DNA of 64,000 nucleotides, from positions 1,922,001-1,986,000 of the forward strand of contig NZ_CP155552.1 in the NCBI RefSeq assembly GCF_036632915.2. Direction: 5' to 3'. The notes under the pieces are model-generated. The model had not been told where the DNA came from. It saw only the letters and a program-made list of their open reading frames with translations, and made no database searches. Below are positions 49,582-59,077 of the stretch, piece after piece. The DNA comes from Faecalibacterium taiwanense. Its GTDB lineage: Bacteria; Bacillota; Clostridia; Oscillospirales; Ruminococcaceae. The position numbers and the translations under genes are program-made. Positions within the stretch are counted from its first letter, which is position 1, and every line of letters begins with the position of its first letter.

Positions 49582-51600
49582 TTACCAGATGTGGTCTTCG
49601 CACCGAGTCTCAGTGATCCAGCCCAGCTGGTAGGTAGCCACCAGCTGCTTGAGGTCGTGCACACGCTCCCGCAGCACCTCGCCCTCGTCGGTGTCCTCCA
49701 CGAGAATGCGATGATTTTCGGTCTCCAGAATGTTTTTCTGGGAAATGATATCCAGATTATCCTTCACCGCTTTCTCAGCACTTTCAAAGGGCTGATGGGT
49801 GCGCAGGGACATGGTGCGGCTGGAATACACCAGCGTGTAGCCCGCAATGCCGGTCTTTTCGTGGTAGGCACGGCAGAAACCGCCGTCGATCACCACCAGC
49901 CGTCCGCCGCCCTTGATGGGGCTTTCGCCGTTCTTTTCCCGCACCGGCACGTGGCCGTTGACGATGTGACTGGCACCGGGCAGGCCAAACTCGGCCAGAA
50001 TGCGGCGGCAGACGGCCTCATCGTTATACCATGTATAATAGGGGTCCTTCACCTCGGTGTGGGTGGAAGCGTCCTCTACATAGAGCCGCTCAAATGTGGT
50101 CATGGCACTGCGGCCAAACAGCGGCGAAAGCTTGCCGCACCATAGATACCACAAAAAATCCTGTCCGCTCTGGCGGGCAGCGCTGCCTTCCGGTGCATAG
50201 TAGCCCCGGCGGGCGCGGGCATCACAGTAGTCCATCAGTGCGCGGCCGGAGTAGTAGCGGCCCTCAAAGCGCTCCATGGCAAAGGTGCCGCGGCTGGTCA
50301 TGGGCACAGCGCCATGGTAGAGCAGGTTGCCGTTCTCAATGTGGTACACGCTGCCCTTTGCATAGAGAAATTCCACATGCTGCTGCAGTTTTTCGCTCTG
50401 GCGGAAGGACTGCACCAGCTTGCGCAGCACCAGCTGTTCATCCGGGTGCAGTGCGGCCGGGTCGGCGGGGTCCACCGTGGGGAACGAGGTATCCCGCAGC
50501 GGATACTCCTTTTCGCCGATCTTTACCGTGTGCTTTTCCCAGTCGATGCGGCGCAGATAATCTCGCTCCTGCATCTGGAAGTCCGGGTTGCGGTCGATGA
50601 CATGGCACTCCAGCTTGAACATCAGAATGCTGATGGCCTTGTGCATCACGGCACAGCGGTGCAGCATTCCCCTGGTGTAGGGGCCGCGGGCTGCATCGGT
50701 ATGAGGCATCCAGATGGAAAGATCATCATTGCCGTAGAACTGCTCGGCCATGCGCTGCAGATGGCGCAGGTTGATGCCGTAGCAGTCCTCCAGCATTCCG
50801 TGGTTATGATAAGCCAGCGTGGTCTTGAGCACCGTGCAGATGCAGATGGGGCTGCCCGCAGCGGCACCCATCCATACTACATCGTGGTTGCCCCACTGGA
50901 TATCCACATTGTGGTGGCGCATGAGCAGATCGAGGATGATATCCGGGCGTGGGCCGCGGTCGAACAGGTCGCCCACGATGTGCAGCTTGTCCACTGCCAG
51001 ATGCTTGATCAGCTCGCACAGCCGCACGATAAAGTGGTCGGCGCGGCCATTTTCAATGATGCTGCCCACGATCTGGCCGTAGTACAGATCCTTGTCGTGA
51101 TCCTCAAAATGGGCGTGGAGCAGCTCGTCCAGAATGTAGCCGCAGCTGGCAGGCAGGCATCTGCGCACATGGTCGCGGGTATGCTTAGAGGACACCAGAC
51201 GGCAGATATCAATGAGACTCAGCAGCGTTTCGGTGTACCACTGGTCCAGCGCTTCCTCGCTGGTACAGCGTGCCTTGAGCTGGGGCAGCTTTTCGTTGGG
51301 GTAATAGATCAGCGTTGCCAGCTCGGCGCGGGTATGCTTCGGCACAGTATCGCCCAGCACCTGATCCACTTTTTCGCGAATGACACCGGAAGCGGAATTC
51401 AGAATATGCACAAAAGCTTCATTCTCGCCGTGCAGGTCGCTCATGAAGTGCTCGGTACCCTTGGGCAGCTTGAGCAGTGCCTGCGTGCTGATGATCTCGC
51501 TGGCTGCCGCCGCCTGCGAAGGATAATCCCGCGAGAGCAGGGTCAGGTACTTGAGATTATCGCGGATCTCATCGGTTTCGGTGCGCATGGTCTCCTCCAT
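49582..51600 (-). CDS. fbp: Class III fructose-1,6-bisphosphatase
   Basis: A Firmicutes-type gluconeogenic phosphatase (672 aa, as for the Bacillus enzyme). The metallophosphatase core shows SDLHGENEAFVHIL (about 54-67), DLFDRGPRPD (about 217-226), and QWGNHDVVWMGAAAG. The C-terminal part includes NGHVPVREKNGESPIKGGG, with the ligand pair needed for catalysis. It hydrolyses FBP to F6P in the cytoplasm. The ATG at 51600 has GGAGAG upstream, and earlier in-frame codons lack a site. It is divergent from the PflX-like gene. Confidence 0.95.
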   Translation of the reverse strand: MEETMRTETDEIRDNLKYLTLLSRDYPSQAAAASEIISTQALLKLPKGTEHFMSDLHGENEAFVHILNSASGVIREKVDQVLGDTVPKHTRAELATLIYYPNEKLPQLKARCTSEEALDQWYTETLLSLIDICRLVSSKHTRDHVRRCLPASCGYILDELLHAHFEDHDKDLYYGQIVGSIIENGRADHFIVRLCELIKHLAVDKLHIVGDLFDRGPRPDIILDLLMRHHNVDIQWGNHDVVWMGAAAGSPICICTVLKTTLAYHNHGMLEDCYGINLRHLQRMAEQFYGNDDLSIWMPHTDAARGPYTRGMLHRCAVMHKAISILMFKLECHVIDRNPDFQMQERDYLRRIDWEKHTVKIGEKEYPLRDTSFPTVDPADPAALHPDEQLVLRKLVQSFRQSEKLQQHVEFLYAKGSVYHIENGNLLYHGAVPMTSRGTFAMERFEGRYYSGRALMDYCDARARRGYYAPEGSAARQSGQDFLWYLWCGKLSPLFGRSAMTTFERLYVEDASTHTEVKDPYYTWYNDEAVCRRILAEFGLPGASHIVNGHVPVREKNGESPIKGGGRLVVIDGGFCRAYHEKTGIAGYTLVYSSRTMSLRTHQPFESAEKAVKDNLDIISQKNILETENHRILVEDTDEGEVLRERVHDLKQLVATYQLGWITETRCEDHIW

Positions 51601-51755
51601 CACAACGTTCTCTCCGCCGCAGTCCGCCACACGGACCTTGCAAAGATGTTGCTTTCCATATGTATTATTTTTTCCTTATCTTATAGTATAGCACGTCCGG
51701 GGCGAAAAGTGGTATACTGGGGCTGACAAACTTTCAGCAAAGGACTTTGGATATT

Positions 51756-52676
51756 ATGCCGAAAAGCGATTTCGTCTCCGTTCCCTCTTTCTGCACCCTC
51801 TGTCCGCGCCGGTGCGGGGCCGACCGTGCTGCCGGACGCACCGGTTTCTGCGGCGCGGGCGGCACCTTAAAAGCAGCCCGCGCTGCCCTGCACTACTGGG
51901 AGGAGCCATGCATCAGCGGCACAAAGGGCAGCGGCACGGTGTTCTTTTCCGGCTGCACCCTCAAATGCTGCTTCTGCCAGAACTATCCCATCAGCGCCGA
52001 GGGCCTTGGCAAAGAGATCAGCGTGGAACATCTGGCAGAGATTTTCCTGAATCTGCAGGAGCAGGGTGCCAACAACATCAATCTGGTCACGCCCGGCCAG
52101 TGGCGGCCCTGGATCATTGCCGCGCTGGATATTGCCCGGGCTAATGGCCTGCATCTGCCCATCGTATGCAACACCGGCGGCTACGAAACGGTGGAAAGCG
52201 TGGAAGCATGGCGCGGATACATCGACATCTGGCTGGCCGACCTGAAATACGTCTCCTCCGCCCTCTCGGCAGAGCTTTCCTCTGCACCGGACTATTTTGC
52301 GCAGGCAAAGCCCGCCATTGAAGCCATGATGGCACAGGCCGGGCACCCGGTTTTCAATGCAGAGGGCATCCTGCAAAAGGGGGTCATTCTGCGGCACCTT
52401 GCCCTGCCCGGCCATGTTGACGACAGCTTTGCGGTGCTTGACCAGATGGCCGCGTGGAACGATGCAGACCCCGGATGCTTCATCCCCAGCGTCATGAGCC
52501 AGTACACACCGTTTTACAAAGCCGCAGAGCACGGCATCGGACGGCGCATTACCACCTATGAATACCGCCGGGTGGTCAACTATGCCATGGACAAGGGACT
52601 GGCGCAGGGCTACATGCAGCAGAAGAGCAGCGCGAAGGAAGAGTATACGCCTTCTTTCGATTTGACAGGGGTATGA
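51756..52676 (+). CDS. PflX/PflA-like radical SAM protein
   Basis: A radical SAM enzyme of about 306 residues. A four-Cys N-terminal module (CTLCPRRC ... GFCGA) precedes the radical SAM motif CTLKCCFC (C-x3-C-x2-C, about 66-73), and later NTGGYET and WLADLKYV match the activase-like core. Families of this layout include PflX and AmmeMemoRadiSam-type proteins; whether it activates a glycyl radical enzyme is unknown, and none is adjacent. The ATG at 51756 is preceded by AAAGGAC. It diverges from fbp. Confidence 0.85.
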   Translation: MPKSDFVSVPSFCTLCPRRCGADRAAGRTGFCGAGGTLKAARAALHYWEEPCISGTKGSGTVFFSGCTLKCCFCQNYPISAEGLGKEISVEHLAEIFLNLQEQGANNINLVTPGQWRPWIIAALDIARANGLHLPIVCNTGGYETVESVEAWRGYIDIWLADLKYVSSALSAELSSAPDYFAQAKPAIEAMMAQAGHPVFNAEGILQKGVILRHLALPGHVDDSFAVLDQMAAWNDADPGCFIPSVMSQYTPFYKAAEHGIGRRITTYEYRRVVNYAMDKGLAQGYMQQKSSAKEEYTPSFDLTGV

Positions 52677-52734
52677 ATTCGTCAAATCTCCCAAAAAAGG
52701 CTGATTATTTTCTCTTGCATCCCCGCGGAAGTGC

Positions 52735-52763
52735 TTGCAATCCCATCCGGGCCGGATTATAAT
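52735..52763 (+). promoter_or_regulatory. Promoter of the KdgK-like gene
   Basis: TTGCAA (52735-52740) and TATAAT (52758-52763) are separated by 17 bp, 57 bp before the start codon. Confidence 0.8.
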
Positions 52764-52820
52764 GGATACAACGATGTGTTAACAGAACTCTGATGAGCTG
52801 TAAATATCAGGAGGAGCGTT

Positions 52821-53909
52821 ATGGAACATTTCAACCCGATCCTTGGCAACGATACCACCGGCCAGAAATTCATCACCTGTGGTGAGATCATGCTGCGCCT
52901 GACCCCGCCGAACTACGAGAAGATCCGTATGGCATCCGGCTTTGAGGCCAGCTACGGCGGCAGCGAGGCCAACATTGCACTGGCACTGGCGAACCTTGGT
53001 GTGGACAGCACCTTCTTCAGCGTGGTGCCCAACAACAGTCTGGGCAAGAGCGCCGTGCGCTGGCTGCGTTCCAACGACGTGCACTGCACCCCTATGATCC
53101 TGACCGAGCCGAACGAGACTCCTTCCAACCGTCTGGGTACTTATTATCTGGAGACCGGCTACGGCATCCGCCCGTCCAAGGTCATCTATGACCGCAAGCA
53201 CAGTGCCATTACCGAGTACGATTTCTCGCAGGTGGATCTGGATGCTTTGCTGGACGGCTACGACTGGCTGCACCTGAGCGGCATCACCCCGGCACTGGCA
53301 CCCAACTGCCGCACCCTCATTCTGGATATGCTCAAGGTCGCCAAAAACAAGGGCCTGACCGTCAGCTTCGACGGCAATTTCCGCTCCACCCTGTGGAGCT
53401 GGGAAGAAGCCCGCGATTTCTGCACCGAGTGCCTGCCCTATGTGGATGTGCTGCTTGGCATTGAGCCGTACCACCTGTGGAAGGATGAGAACGACCACTC
53501 CAAGGGCGACTGGAAGGACGGCGTGCCTCTGCAGCCCAGCTATGAGCAGCAGGACGAGATTTTCCAGCACTTCATCGAGCGGTATCCCAACCTCAAGTGC
53601 ATTGCCCGCCATGTGCGTTATGCGCACAGCGGCAGCGAGAACAGCCTGAAGGCCTTCATGTGGTACGATGGCCACACCTTCGAGAGCAAGCTGTTCACCT
53701 TTAATATCCTTGACCGCGTGGGCGGCGGCGATGCCTTTGCCAGCGGCCTGATCTACGCCATGCTGCACAACTACAGAGCCATGGATATGATCAACTTTGC
53801 GGTGGCAAGCAGTGCCATCAAGCACACCATCCACGGCGATGCCAACATCACCGATGATGTGAGCACTATCCGCAACCTGATGAATATGAACTACGATATT
53901 AAGCGGTAA
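52821..53909 (+). CDS. PfkB-family sugar kinase, 2-keto-3-deoxygluconate kinase-like
   Basis: A ribokinase-fold kinase of 362 residues. The N-terminal GEIMLRLTPPNYEKIRMA (about 21-38) and GGSEANIALALANLGV (about 49-64) are typical of KdgK-type sugar-acid kinases. The catalytic loop RVGGGDAFASG (about 296-306) has the Asp base. It would phosphorylate KDG or a related sugar acid with ATP. No aldolase or uronate-pathway genes are adjacent, so the exact substrate is inferred. GGAGG precedes the ATG, and the gene has its own promoter and terminator. Confidence 0.85.
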   Translation: MEHFNPILGNDTTGQKFITCGEIMLRLTPPNYEKIRMASGFEASYGGSEANIALALANLGVDSTFFSVVPNNSLGKSAVRWLRSNDVHCTPMILTEPNETPSNRLGTYYLETGYGIRPSKVIYDRKHSAITEYDFSQVDLDALLDGYDWLHLSGITPALAPNCRTLILDMLKVAKNKGLTVSFDGNFRSTLWSWEEARDFCTECLPYVDVLLGIEPYHLWKDENDHSKGDWKDGVPLQPSYEQQDEIFQHFIERYPNLKCIARHVRYAHSGSENSLKAFMWYDGHTFESKLFTFNILDRVGGGDAFASGLIYAMLHNYRAMDMINFAVASSAIKHTIHGDANITDDVSTIRNLMNMNYDIKR

Positions 53910-53928
53910 GTTTTATCGCCGTACAGAG

Positions 53929-53965
53929 AACGCCCGCCGGGGAGACCCGGCGGGCGTTGCTTTTT
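53929..53965. terminator. Bidirectional terminator
   Basis: AACGCCCGCCGGG (53929-53941) pairs perfectly with CCCGGCGGGCGTT (53946-53958), followed by GCTTTTTC. It lies between the kinase and the convergent UvrA-like gene. Confidence 0.88.
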
Positions 53966-53968
53966 CTA

Positions 53969-56449
53969 TCAGATATACCGCCCGGTGATGCTCTCCGGGT
54001 TCTGTCTTACCTGTTCCGGCGTACCTGCCGCCACGATGCGTCCGCCGGCATCGCCGCCGCCCGGCCCCATATCCACAAGGTAATCCGCATTGCGGATCAC
54101 ATCCAGATCATGCTCAATGACCACCACGGTGGCACCGTTCCCGATCAGCTTCTGGAACACGCCCAGCAGGGTCTGTACATCCAGCGGATGCAGGCCGATG
54201 GTGGGTTCATCGAACACGAACACACTGTCTGCCTGCCCCTTGCCCATCTCGCTGGCAAGCTTCAGCCGCTGGGCTTCGCCGCCGGAAAGGCTGGGTGTCT
54301 CCTCGCCAAGGGTCAGGTAGCCAAGGCCCAATTCTTTCAGTACCTGCAGGCGCTGGCGCACAAGCTTGCAGTCCGCACAGGCTTCCAATGCAGTGGACAC
54401 ATCCATGTCCATCAGGTCGGCCATGGAGGCTGGTTCGCCGTTCGCCGTGGGCAGCTTCACTGCCGCCGCTTCCCGACTGTAACGCGAACCGCCGCAGTCC
54501 GGGCAGGGCACTTCTACATCCGGCAAAAACTGCACATCCAAACTGATGACGCCGGTGCCGTCACAGGTGGGGCACCGCAGCTTACCGGTGTTGTAGGAGA
54601 AATCGCCCGCCTTATAGCCGTGGTCTTTGGCATCCTGCGTTTTGGCAAACAGCTTGCGCAGCTCATCGTGCACATTGGCATAGGTGGCCACGGTGGAGCG
54701 CACATTGATGCCGATGGGCGTTGCATCGATCAGCTTCACCTGCGCGATTTCCTCGGCCTCCACGCTTTTCACATGCGCTGGCAGGGCTGTGCCGTTCACC
54801 TTTGCCTGCAAGGCCGGGACCAGGCTTTCCAAAATCAGGGTGGTCTTGCCGCTGCCGGACACACCCGTAACCACGGTCAGCCGCCCCTTAGGCAGTTCCA
54901 GTTCCAGCGGCTTCACAGTATGGATGGCCGAGGTTTCCAGATGGATGCGGCCCTGTGCAAACAGTTCATTTTCCGGCACATGAGGCCGGGCGTTCACCCC
55001 CGCCCTGCCTGCAAGAAACGGGCCGATCTGAGAAGCCGCGTTCTGTTCAATTTTCGGAATGCTGCCCTGCGCGATCACATGTCCACCCTTTGCACCGGCT
55101 TCCGGCCCCATCTCGATCAGCCAGTCAGCTTCCTTTAAAATTTGGGTATCGTGATCCACCAGCACCACCGAGTTGCCGTCGGCCACAAGGTCGTGCATCA
55201 CATCGGTCAGGCCTTCAATGTTAGAAGGATGCAGGCCGATAGACGGTTCGTCCAGCACATAGAGCACACCGGTGGTACGGTTGCGCACTGCACGGGCCAG
55301 CTGCATCCGCTGGCGCTCACCGGTGGAAAGAGTGGAAGCGGAGCGGTCCAGCGTCAGGTAGCCAAGGCCCAGCGAGAGCAGCCGTGCCGCTGCCGTCTGG
55401 AAGGATTCGCAGATATTGCGGGCCATGGGCCGCATCTCTTCTGGCAGACTGTCCGGTACACCCGCCACCCAATCGGTAAGCTGCACAAGAGTCATCTGAC
55501 AAGCCTTGTCCAGCGTGATGCCCCGCAGCTTTGGGGTACGAGCCGCATTACACAGCCGGGTGCCGCCGCAGTCCGGGCAGATGCCTTGCCGCAGGAACTT
55601 TTCCACCCGCTTCATGCCCTTTTCATCCTTGACCTTGGAGAGGGCGTTCTCCACGGTATAGGTGGCATTGAAATAGGTAAAATCCAGCTCCCCGGCCTGA
55701 TTGGAATTTTTGTTATGATAAAAAATGTGCTTTTTCTCCGCCGGGCCATGGAAAACGATATCCTTTTCCCGGTCGGTCAGGTCGCGGAAGGGCACATCGG
55801 TGCGCACGCCCATCTCCCGGCAGATATCCACCATCAGCGACCACATCAGGCTCTTCCACGGGGCCACAGCACCTTCGTCGATCGTAAGAGAATCGTCCGG
55901 CACAAGGGTGCTCTCGTCCACGGTCATCACCATGCCGGTACCGCTGCAGGTGCGGCAGGCACCCTGACTGTTGAAGGCAAATTCTTCAGCGGAAAGCGCG
56001 CGCACGCTGGCACCGCACTGCGGGCAGAGCAGCGGCTTTTCTGCCGCCACGGCAAGGCTGGGTTCCAGCCAGCGGCCGCACTGCGGGCAGGGATAGCTGG
56101 AAAGACGGGAGAACATCAGGCGCAGACTGTTCAGCAGTTCCGTGCCGGTACCAAAGGTGCTGCGGATGCCCGGCACAGCGGGCCGCTGATGCAGTGCCAG
56201 TGCAGCCGGAACATACAGCACTTCGTCCACCGATGCCTTTGCCGCCTGCGTCATGCGGCGGCGCGTATAGGTGGAAAGTGCGTCCAGATACCGGCGGGAG
56301 CCTTCGGCGTAAAGCACGCCCAGCGCAAGGCTGGACTTGCCCGAACCGGACACACCCGCCACACCCACGATTTTGCCCAACGGCACATCCACATTCACGT
56401 TTTTCAGGTTGTGCACCCGCGCGCCGCGGATCCTGATATGGTCGACCAT
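53969..56449 (-). CDS. UvrA-like excinuclease ABC subunit (short paralogue)
   Basis: A twin-ATPase DNA-damage-sensor protein of 826 residues, shorter than canonical UvrA (about 940). Both ATPase halves are complete: Walker A GVSGSGKSS and GVSGSGKTT, signatures LSTGERQRMQLA and LSGGEAQRLKLA, and Walker B LYVLDEPSIGLHP and VFVFDEPTIGLHP. Zinc cysteine pairs CPQC, CPTC and CPDC are present. The shortened insertion suggests a UvrA2-type protein, which in other bacteria is linked to DNA-binding-drug tolerance. The ATG at 56449 is preceded by GGGGAAGAG. It follows the MATE remnant. Confidence 0.9.
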   Translation of the reverse strand: MVDHIRIRGARVHNLKNVNVDVPLGKIVGVAGVSGSGKSSLALGVLYAEGSRRYLDALSTYTRRRMTQAAKASVDEVLYVPAALALHQRPAVPGIRSTFGTGTELLNSLRLMFSRLSSYPCPQCGRWLEPSLAVAAEKPLLCPQCGASVRALSAEEFAFNSQGACRTCSGTGMVMTVDESTLVPDDSLTIDEGAVAPWKSLMWSLMVDICREMGVRTDVPFRDLTDREKDIVFHGPAEKKHIFYHNKNSNQAGELDFTYFNATYTVENALSKVKDEKGMKRVEKFLRQGICPDCGGTRLCNAARTPKLRGITLDKACQMTLVQLTDWVAGVPDSLPEEMRPMARNICESFQTAAARLLSLGLGYLTLDRSASTLSTGERQRMQLARAVRNRTTGVLYVLDEPSIGLHPSNIEGLTDVMHDLVADGNSVVLVDHDTQILKEADWLIEMGPEAGAKGGHVIAQGSIPKIEQNAASQIGPFLAGRAGVNARPHVPENELFAQGRIHLETSAIHTVKPLELELPKGRLTVVTGVSGSGKTTLILESLVPALQAKVNGTALPAHVKSVEAEEIAQVKLIDATPIGINVRSTVATYANVHDELRKLFAKTQDAKDHGYKAGDFSYNTGKLRCPTCDGTGVISLDVQFLPDVEVPCPDCGGSRYSREAAAVKLPTANGEPASMADLMDMDVSTALEACADCKLVRQRLQVLKELGLGYLTLGEETPSLSGGEAQRLKLASEMGKGQADSVFVFDEPTIGLHPLDVQTLLGVFQKLIGNGATVVVIEHDLDVIRNADYLVDMGPGGGDAGGRIVAAGTPEQVRQNPESITGRYI

Positions 56450-56466
56450 CTTCTCTTCCCCTGCTG

Positions 56467-56652
56467 TCACTGCTTCTTTTTTAAATAGTATCCAATGCCA
56501 ATGGCATCTGCCAGCGCCCAGCCGATGGGCACGCTGAGCCAGATGCCGGTAACACCCAGCGGCGTAGCCGAAAGCAGATAGGCCAGCATCAGCGGCAGAG
56601 CAAACAGCAAAATGCTGCCGGTGATGGGGCCTTTGGTCAAACTACGCTGCAT
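56467..56652 (-). pseudogene. Internally deleted MATE efflux transporter (61-aa remnant)
   Basis: The first 28 residues match the beginning of MATE family efflux pumps (LTKGPITGSILLFALPLMLA). The last 33 match the end of the same family (LGVTGIWLSVPIGWALADA then GIGYYLKKK). Roughly 390 residues in between are missing, and the frame is kept. AAGGAG precedes the ATG, so a two-helix peptide might still be made. The AraC regulator directly upstream was probably its regulator. Confidence 0.75.
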
Positions 56653-56670
56653 TGTTTCCGATTCTCCTTT

Positions 56671-57660
56671 TTATAACGCTGTTTCAGCCGGTGCACTGGC
56701 TCTGCCGCCGTCCCGCCTTGAAAGAGACTGCTCTCTTCCTGCAAACTTCTGACGGTACTCTCTGGGCGTGCAGTGCTTGATCTCCCGGAAGGTCTTTGTA
56801 AAGTAGCTGGTATCCGAAAAGCCGCAGTCGGCACCGATCTCGCCGATCTTCATGCTGGTGGAAAGCAGCAGCTCGGCGGCCTTTTCAATGCGGTACTGCT
56901 TGACATACTGGATGGGTGTGATCCCCAGCAGCTGCCGGAAGCTGCGCAGGCAGGCGCTCTCACTCAGGGCCACGCAGTCGGAAATGCGCTCCACGTTCAG
57001 TTCCTCAGCATAATGCTCTTCCACAAAACGCAGCATCTGTTTCATGCGCTGGGCCGCGATCTGCTCCTGCTGAGAGACCTTTGTTTTTCCACCCTCGCAC
57101 TGCATTCCCAGCAGATGCACCGCCGCCGAAAGATGGTACCGCGCCTGATTCTCATAGTCAAAGACCTCTTGGGCCACTGCGTCCCAGACTTCCCGCAAAT
57201 GGCAGAGCACGGCCTTCTGCCCGTCGTCTGCCTCGTCCAACAGAAAGAACGCCGGTGCTCCCGGCTGAAGCAGCGGGTGTACGAGCTTTTGCCAGAAGAT
57301 GGTATCCATGCCGCCGATCAGGCGTGGATGGAATACCCCGGAATGCAGCAGGGCATCCCCGGTCTCAGCCTGCTCCACCGCATGGAACACTCCGGAATTG
57401 ACAAACACGCCCTGCCCGGTCTGCAAAACCAGCCGGGCTTTGCTCACGTCCACCGCCAGCGGGCCTTTTACGGCAAGGATGTATTCAAACTCTTCATGCC
57501 AATGCCATGCTACCGAGTAGCTTTTGAGGTCCTCTTCATAGCAGGCAATAGGAAACAGTGCGCTGCCGTGCTGCACCAGTTCCCTGCCCTCGTCATCCGC
57601 CACAACATCCGGCAGGCAGTTGAGCCCGCCCGCTGCTGCACAGCTGGTGTGAAATGCCAC
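56671..57660 (-). CDS. AraC-family regulator with cupin-like N-terminal domain
   Basis: A 329-residue regulator. The N-terminal part is a cupin-like sensor with HWHEEFEYILAVKGPL-type sequence (about 53-68) and FVNSGVFHAVEQ. The C-terminal tandem helix-turn-helix has LNVERISDCVALSESACLRS and IGEIGADCGFSDTSYFTKTF, ending with HCTPREYRQKF. GTG at 57660 is chosen because AAGGAG lies 10 nt upstream; the longer frame to 57699 has no site. It diverges from an MFS gene and precedes the MATE remnant on the same strand. Confidence 0.88.
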   Translation of the reverse strand: MAFHTSCAAAGGLNCLPDVVADDEGRELVQHGSALFPIACYEEDLKSYSVAWHWHEEFEYILAVKGPLAVDVSKARLVLQTGQGVFVNSGVFHAVEQAETGDALLHSGVFHPRLIGGMDTIFWQKLVHPLLQPGAPAFFLLDEADDGQKAVLCHLREVWDAVAQEVFDYENQARYHLSAAVHLLGMQCEGGKTKVSQQEQIAAQRMKQMLRFVEEHYAEELNVERISDCVALSESACLRSFRQLLGITPIQYVKQYRIEKAAELLLSTSMKIGEIGADCGFSDTSYFTKTFREIKHCTPREYRQKFAGREQSLSRRDGGRASAPAETAL

Positions 57661-57830
57661 GATCAGCCATCTCCTTTCCGTCAAGGTGCACATCCGCATC
57701 CGCGCCGGTTTTGTTGTATCAATCGGGCGTTTTTATCCTAATATTCCGCTCCGATGTGTGATATTATTACATCAGCAAAGTACAAGATGCATTGCAAGTA
57801 TAACACGCTTCCCGGAGGAACTCAAGATTT
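57661..57830. other. Divergent promoter region of the AraC and MFS genes
   Basis: This 170-bp AT-richer stretch separates the AraC regulator from the MFS gene. GATATTATTACATC-like sequences are present, but no clear hexamer pair was identified on either strand. GGAGGA precedes the MFS ATG. Confidence 0.4.
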
Positions 57831-58994
57831 ATGGTACAGCTTCTGCTTCCGATCATTTACATCTCGTTCATCAGTCTGGGCCTGCCGGATTCCCTGCTGG
57901 GGTCGGCGTGGCCCTCCATGTATCCGGTGCTCGGTGTGCCGGTGTCCTATGCGGGGCTGATCTCCATGATCATCTCCTTTGGCACCATTGTTTCCAGCCT
58001 GAACAGCGACCGGCTCACCCGTGCGCTGGGCACCGGAAAAGTGACCGCCCTCAGTGTGGCCATGACAACTGCCGCGCTGTTCGGCTTTTCGGTCTCCACA
58101 CAGTTCTGGATGCTGTGCCTGTGGGCCGTGCCCTATGGGCTGGGTGCAGGCAGCGTGGACGCGGCCCTGAACAACTATGTTGCCTTACATTATAAAAGCC
58201 GCCACATGAGCTGGCTGCACTGCATGTGGGGCATCGGCACCATGATCAGCCCCATGGTCATGGGCCGGGTGCTGGCAGCCGGCGGGCCGTGGACATCCGG
58301 CTACCGGTACATTGCCCTGTTCCAGATCCTGCTGAGCGCAGTGCTCTTTTTCAGTTTGCCGCTATGGCAGAGCCGTACTGCAGGCACCGACACCGAAACT
58401 GCTTCGACGCAGGCGTTGAGCCTTGGACAGGTATTCCGTCTGCCAGGTGCCAGAGAGGTGATGCTGTGCTTCTTCTGCTACTGTGCATTGGAGACCACGG
58501 CCGGTCTGTGGGCCAGCAGCTACCTCACACTGACGAAAGGCGTTGCCGCCGGCACTGCCGCCAGCTTTGCCAGCCTGTTCTACATCGGCATCACTGCCGG
58601 GCGCGCCGCCTGCGGCTTTTTGACCCTGAAATTCAACGATACGCAGATGATCCGCATGGGTCAGTGCATTCTGGCCGCAGGGGTGCTGGCTCTGCTGCTG
58701 CCCGGGCCGCAGATCCTTGCCCTGAGCGGTCTTGTTCTGGTAGGGCTGGGCTGTGCGCCCATCTATCCCAGCATCATCCACTCCACGCCGGAACACTTCG
58801 GCGCGGACAGATCGCAGGCGGTCATCGGCATCCAGATGGCAAGCGCCTATTTGGGCAATCTGGCCATGCCGCCGCTGTTCGGCCTGCTGGCAAACAACAT
58901 CACTCCGGCACTGTTCCCTTTTTACCTGCTGGCACTGCTGGTGCTCATGGTATTCATGCACGAACAGCTGGTGCGCAAAACAAGCCGCTGCTAA
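57831..58994 (+). CDS. Major facilitator superfamily transporter
   Basis: A 387-residue integral membrane protein with about twelve hydrophobic segments. The first-half signature SLGLPDSLLGSAWPSMYPVL (about 15-34) and SSLNSDRLTRALGTGKVT (about 54-71), and WLHCMWGIGTMISPMVMG, resemble the FucP/sugar-type or proton-coupled MFS branch, but the substrate is unknown. It is divergent from the AraC regulator, a likely regulator of this gene. A hairpin at 59027-59058 ends it. Confidence 0.88.
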   Translation: MVQLLLPIIYISFISLGLPDSLLGSAWPSMYPVLGVPVSYAGLISMIISFGTIVSSLNSDRLTRALGTGKVTALSVAMTTAALFGFSVSTQFWMLCLWAVPYGLGAGSVDAALNNYVALHYKSRHMSWLHCMWGIGTMISPMVMGRVLAAGGPWTSGYRYIALFQILLSAVLFFSLPLWQSRTAGTDTETASTQALSLGQVFRLPGAREVMLCFFCYCALETTAGLWASSYLTLTKGVAAGTAASFASLFYIGITAGRAACGFLTLKFNDTQMIRMGQCILAAGVLALLLPGPQILALSGLVLVGLGCAPIYPSIIHSTPEHFGADRSQAVIGIQMASAYLGNLAMPPLFGLLANNITPALFPFYLLALLVLMVFMHEQLVRKTSRC

Positions 58995-59026
58995 TTCTGC
59001 CATTCTCCTATTTCATATACAGCAAA

Positions 59027-59063
59027 AGGCTCCCTGTCCGGTCTCGGGCGGGGAGCCTGCTGT
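59027..59063. terminator. Terminator between MFS and PH-domain genes
   Basis: AGGCTCCC (59027-59034) pairs with GGGAGCCT (59051-59058), with CCG/CGG inside the loop. T-rich and A-rich sequence flanks both sides. Confidence 0.65.
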
Positions 59064-59077
59064 TTTAAAGGAGTTAT

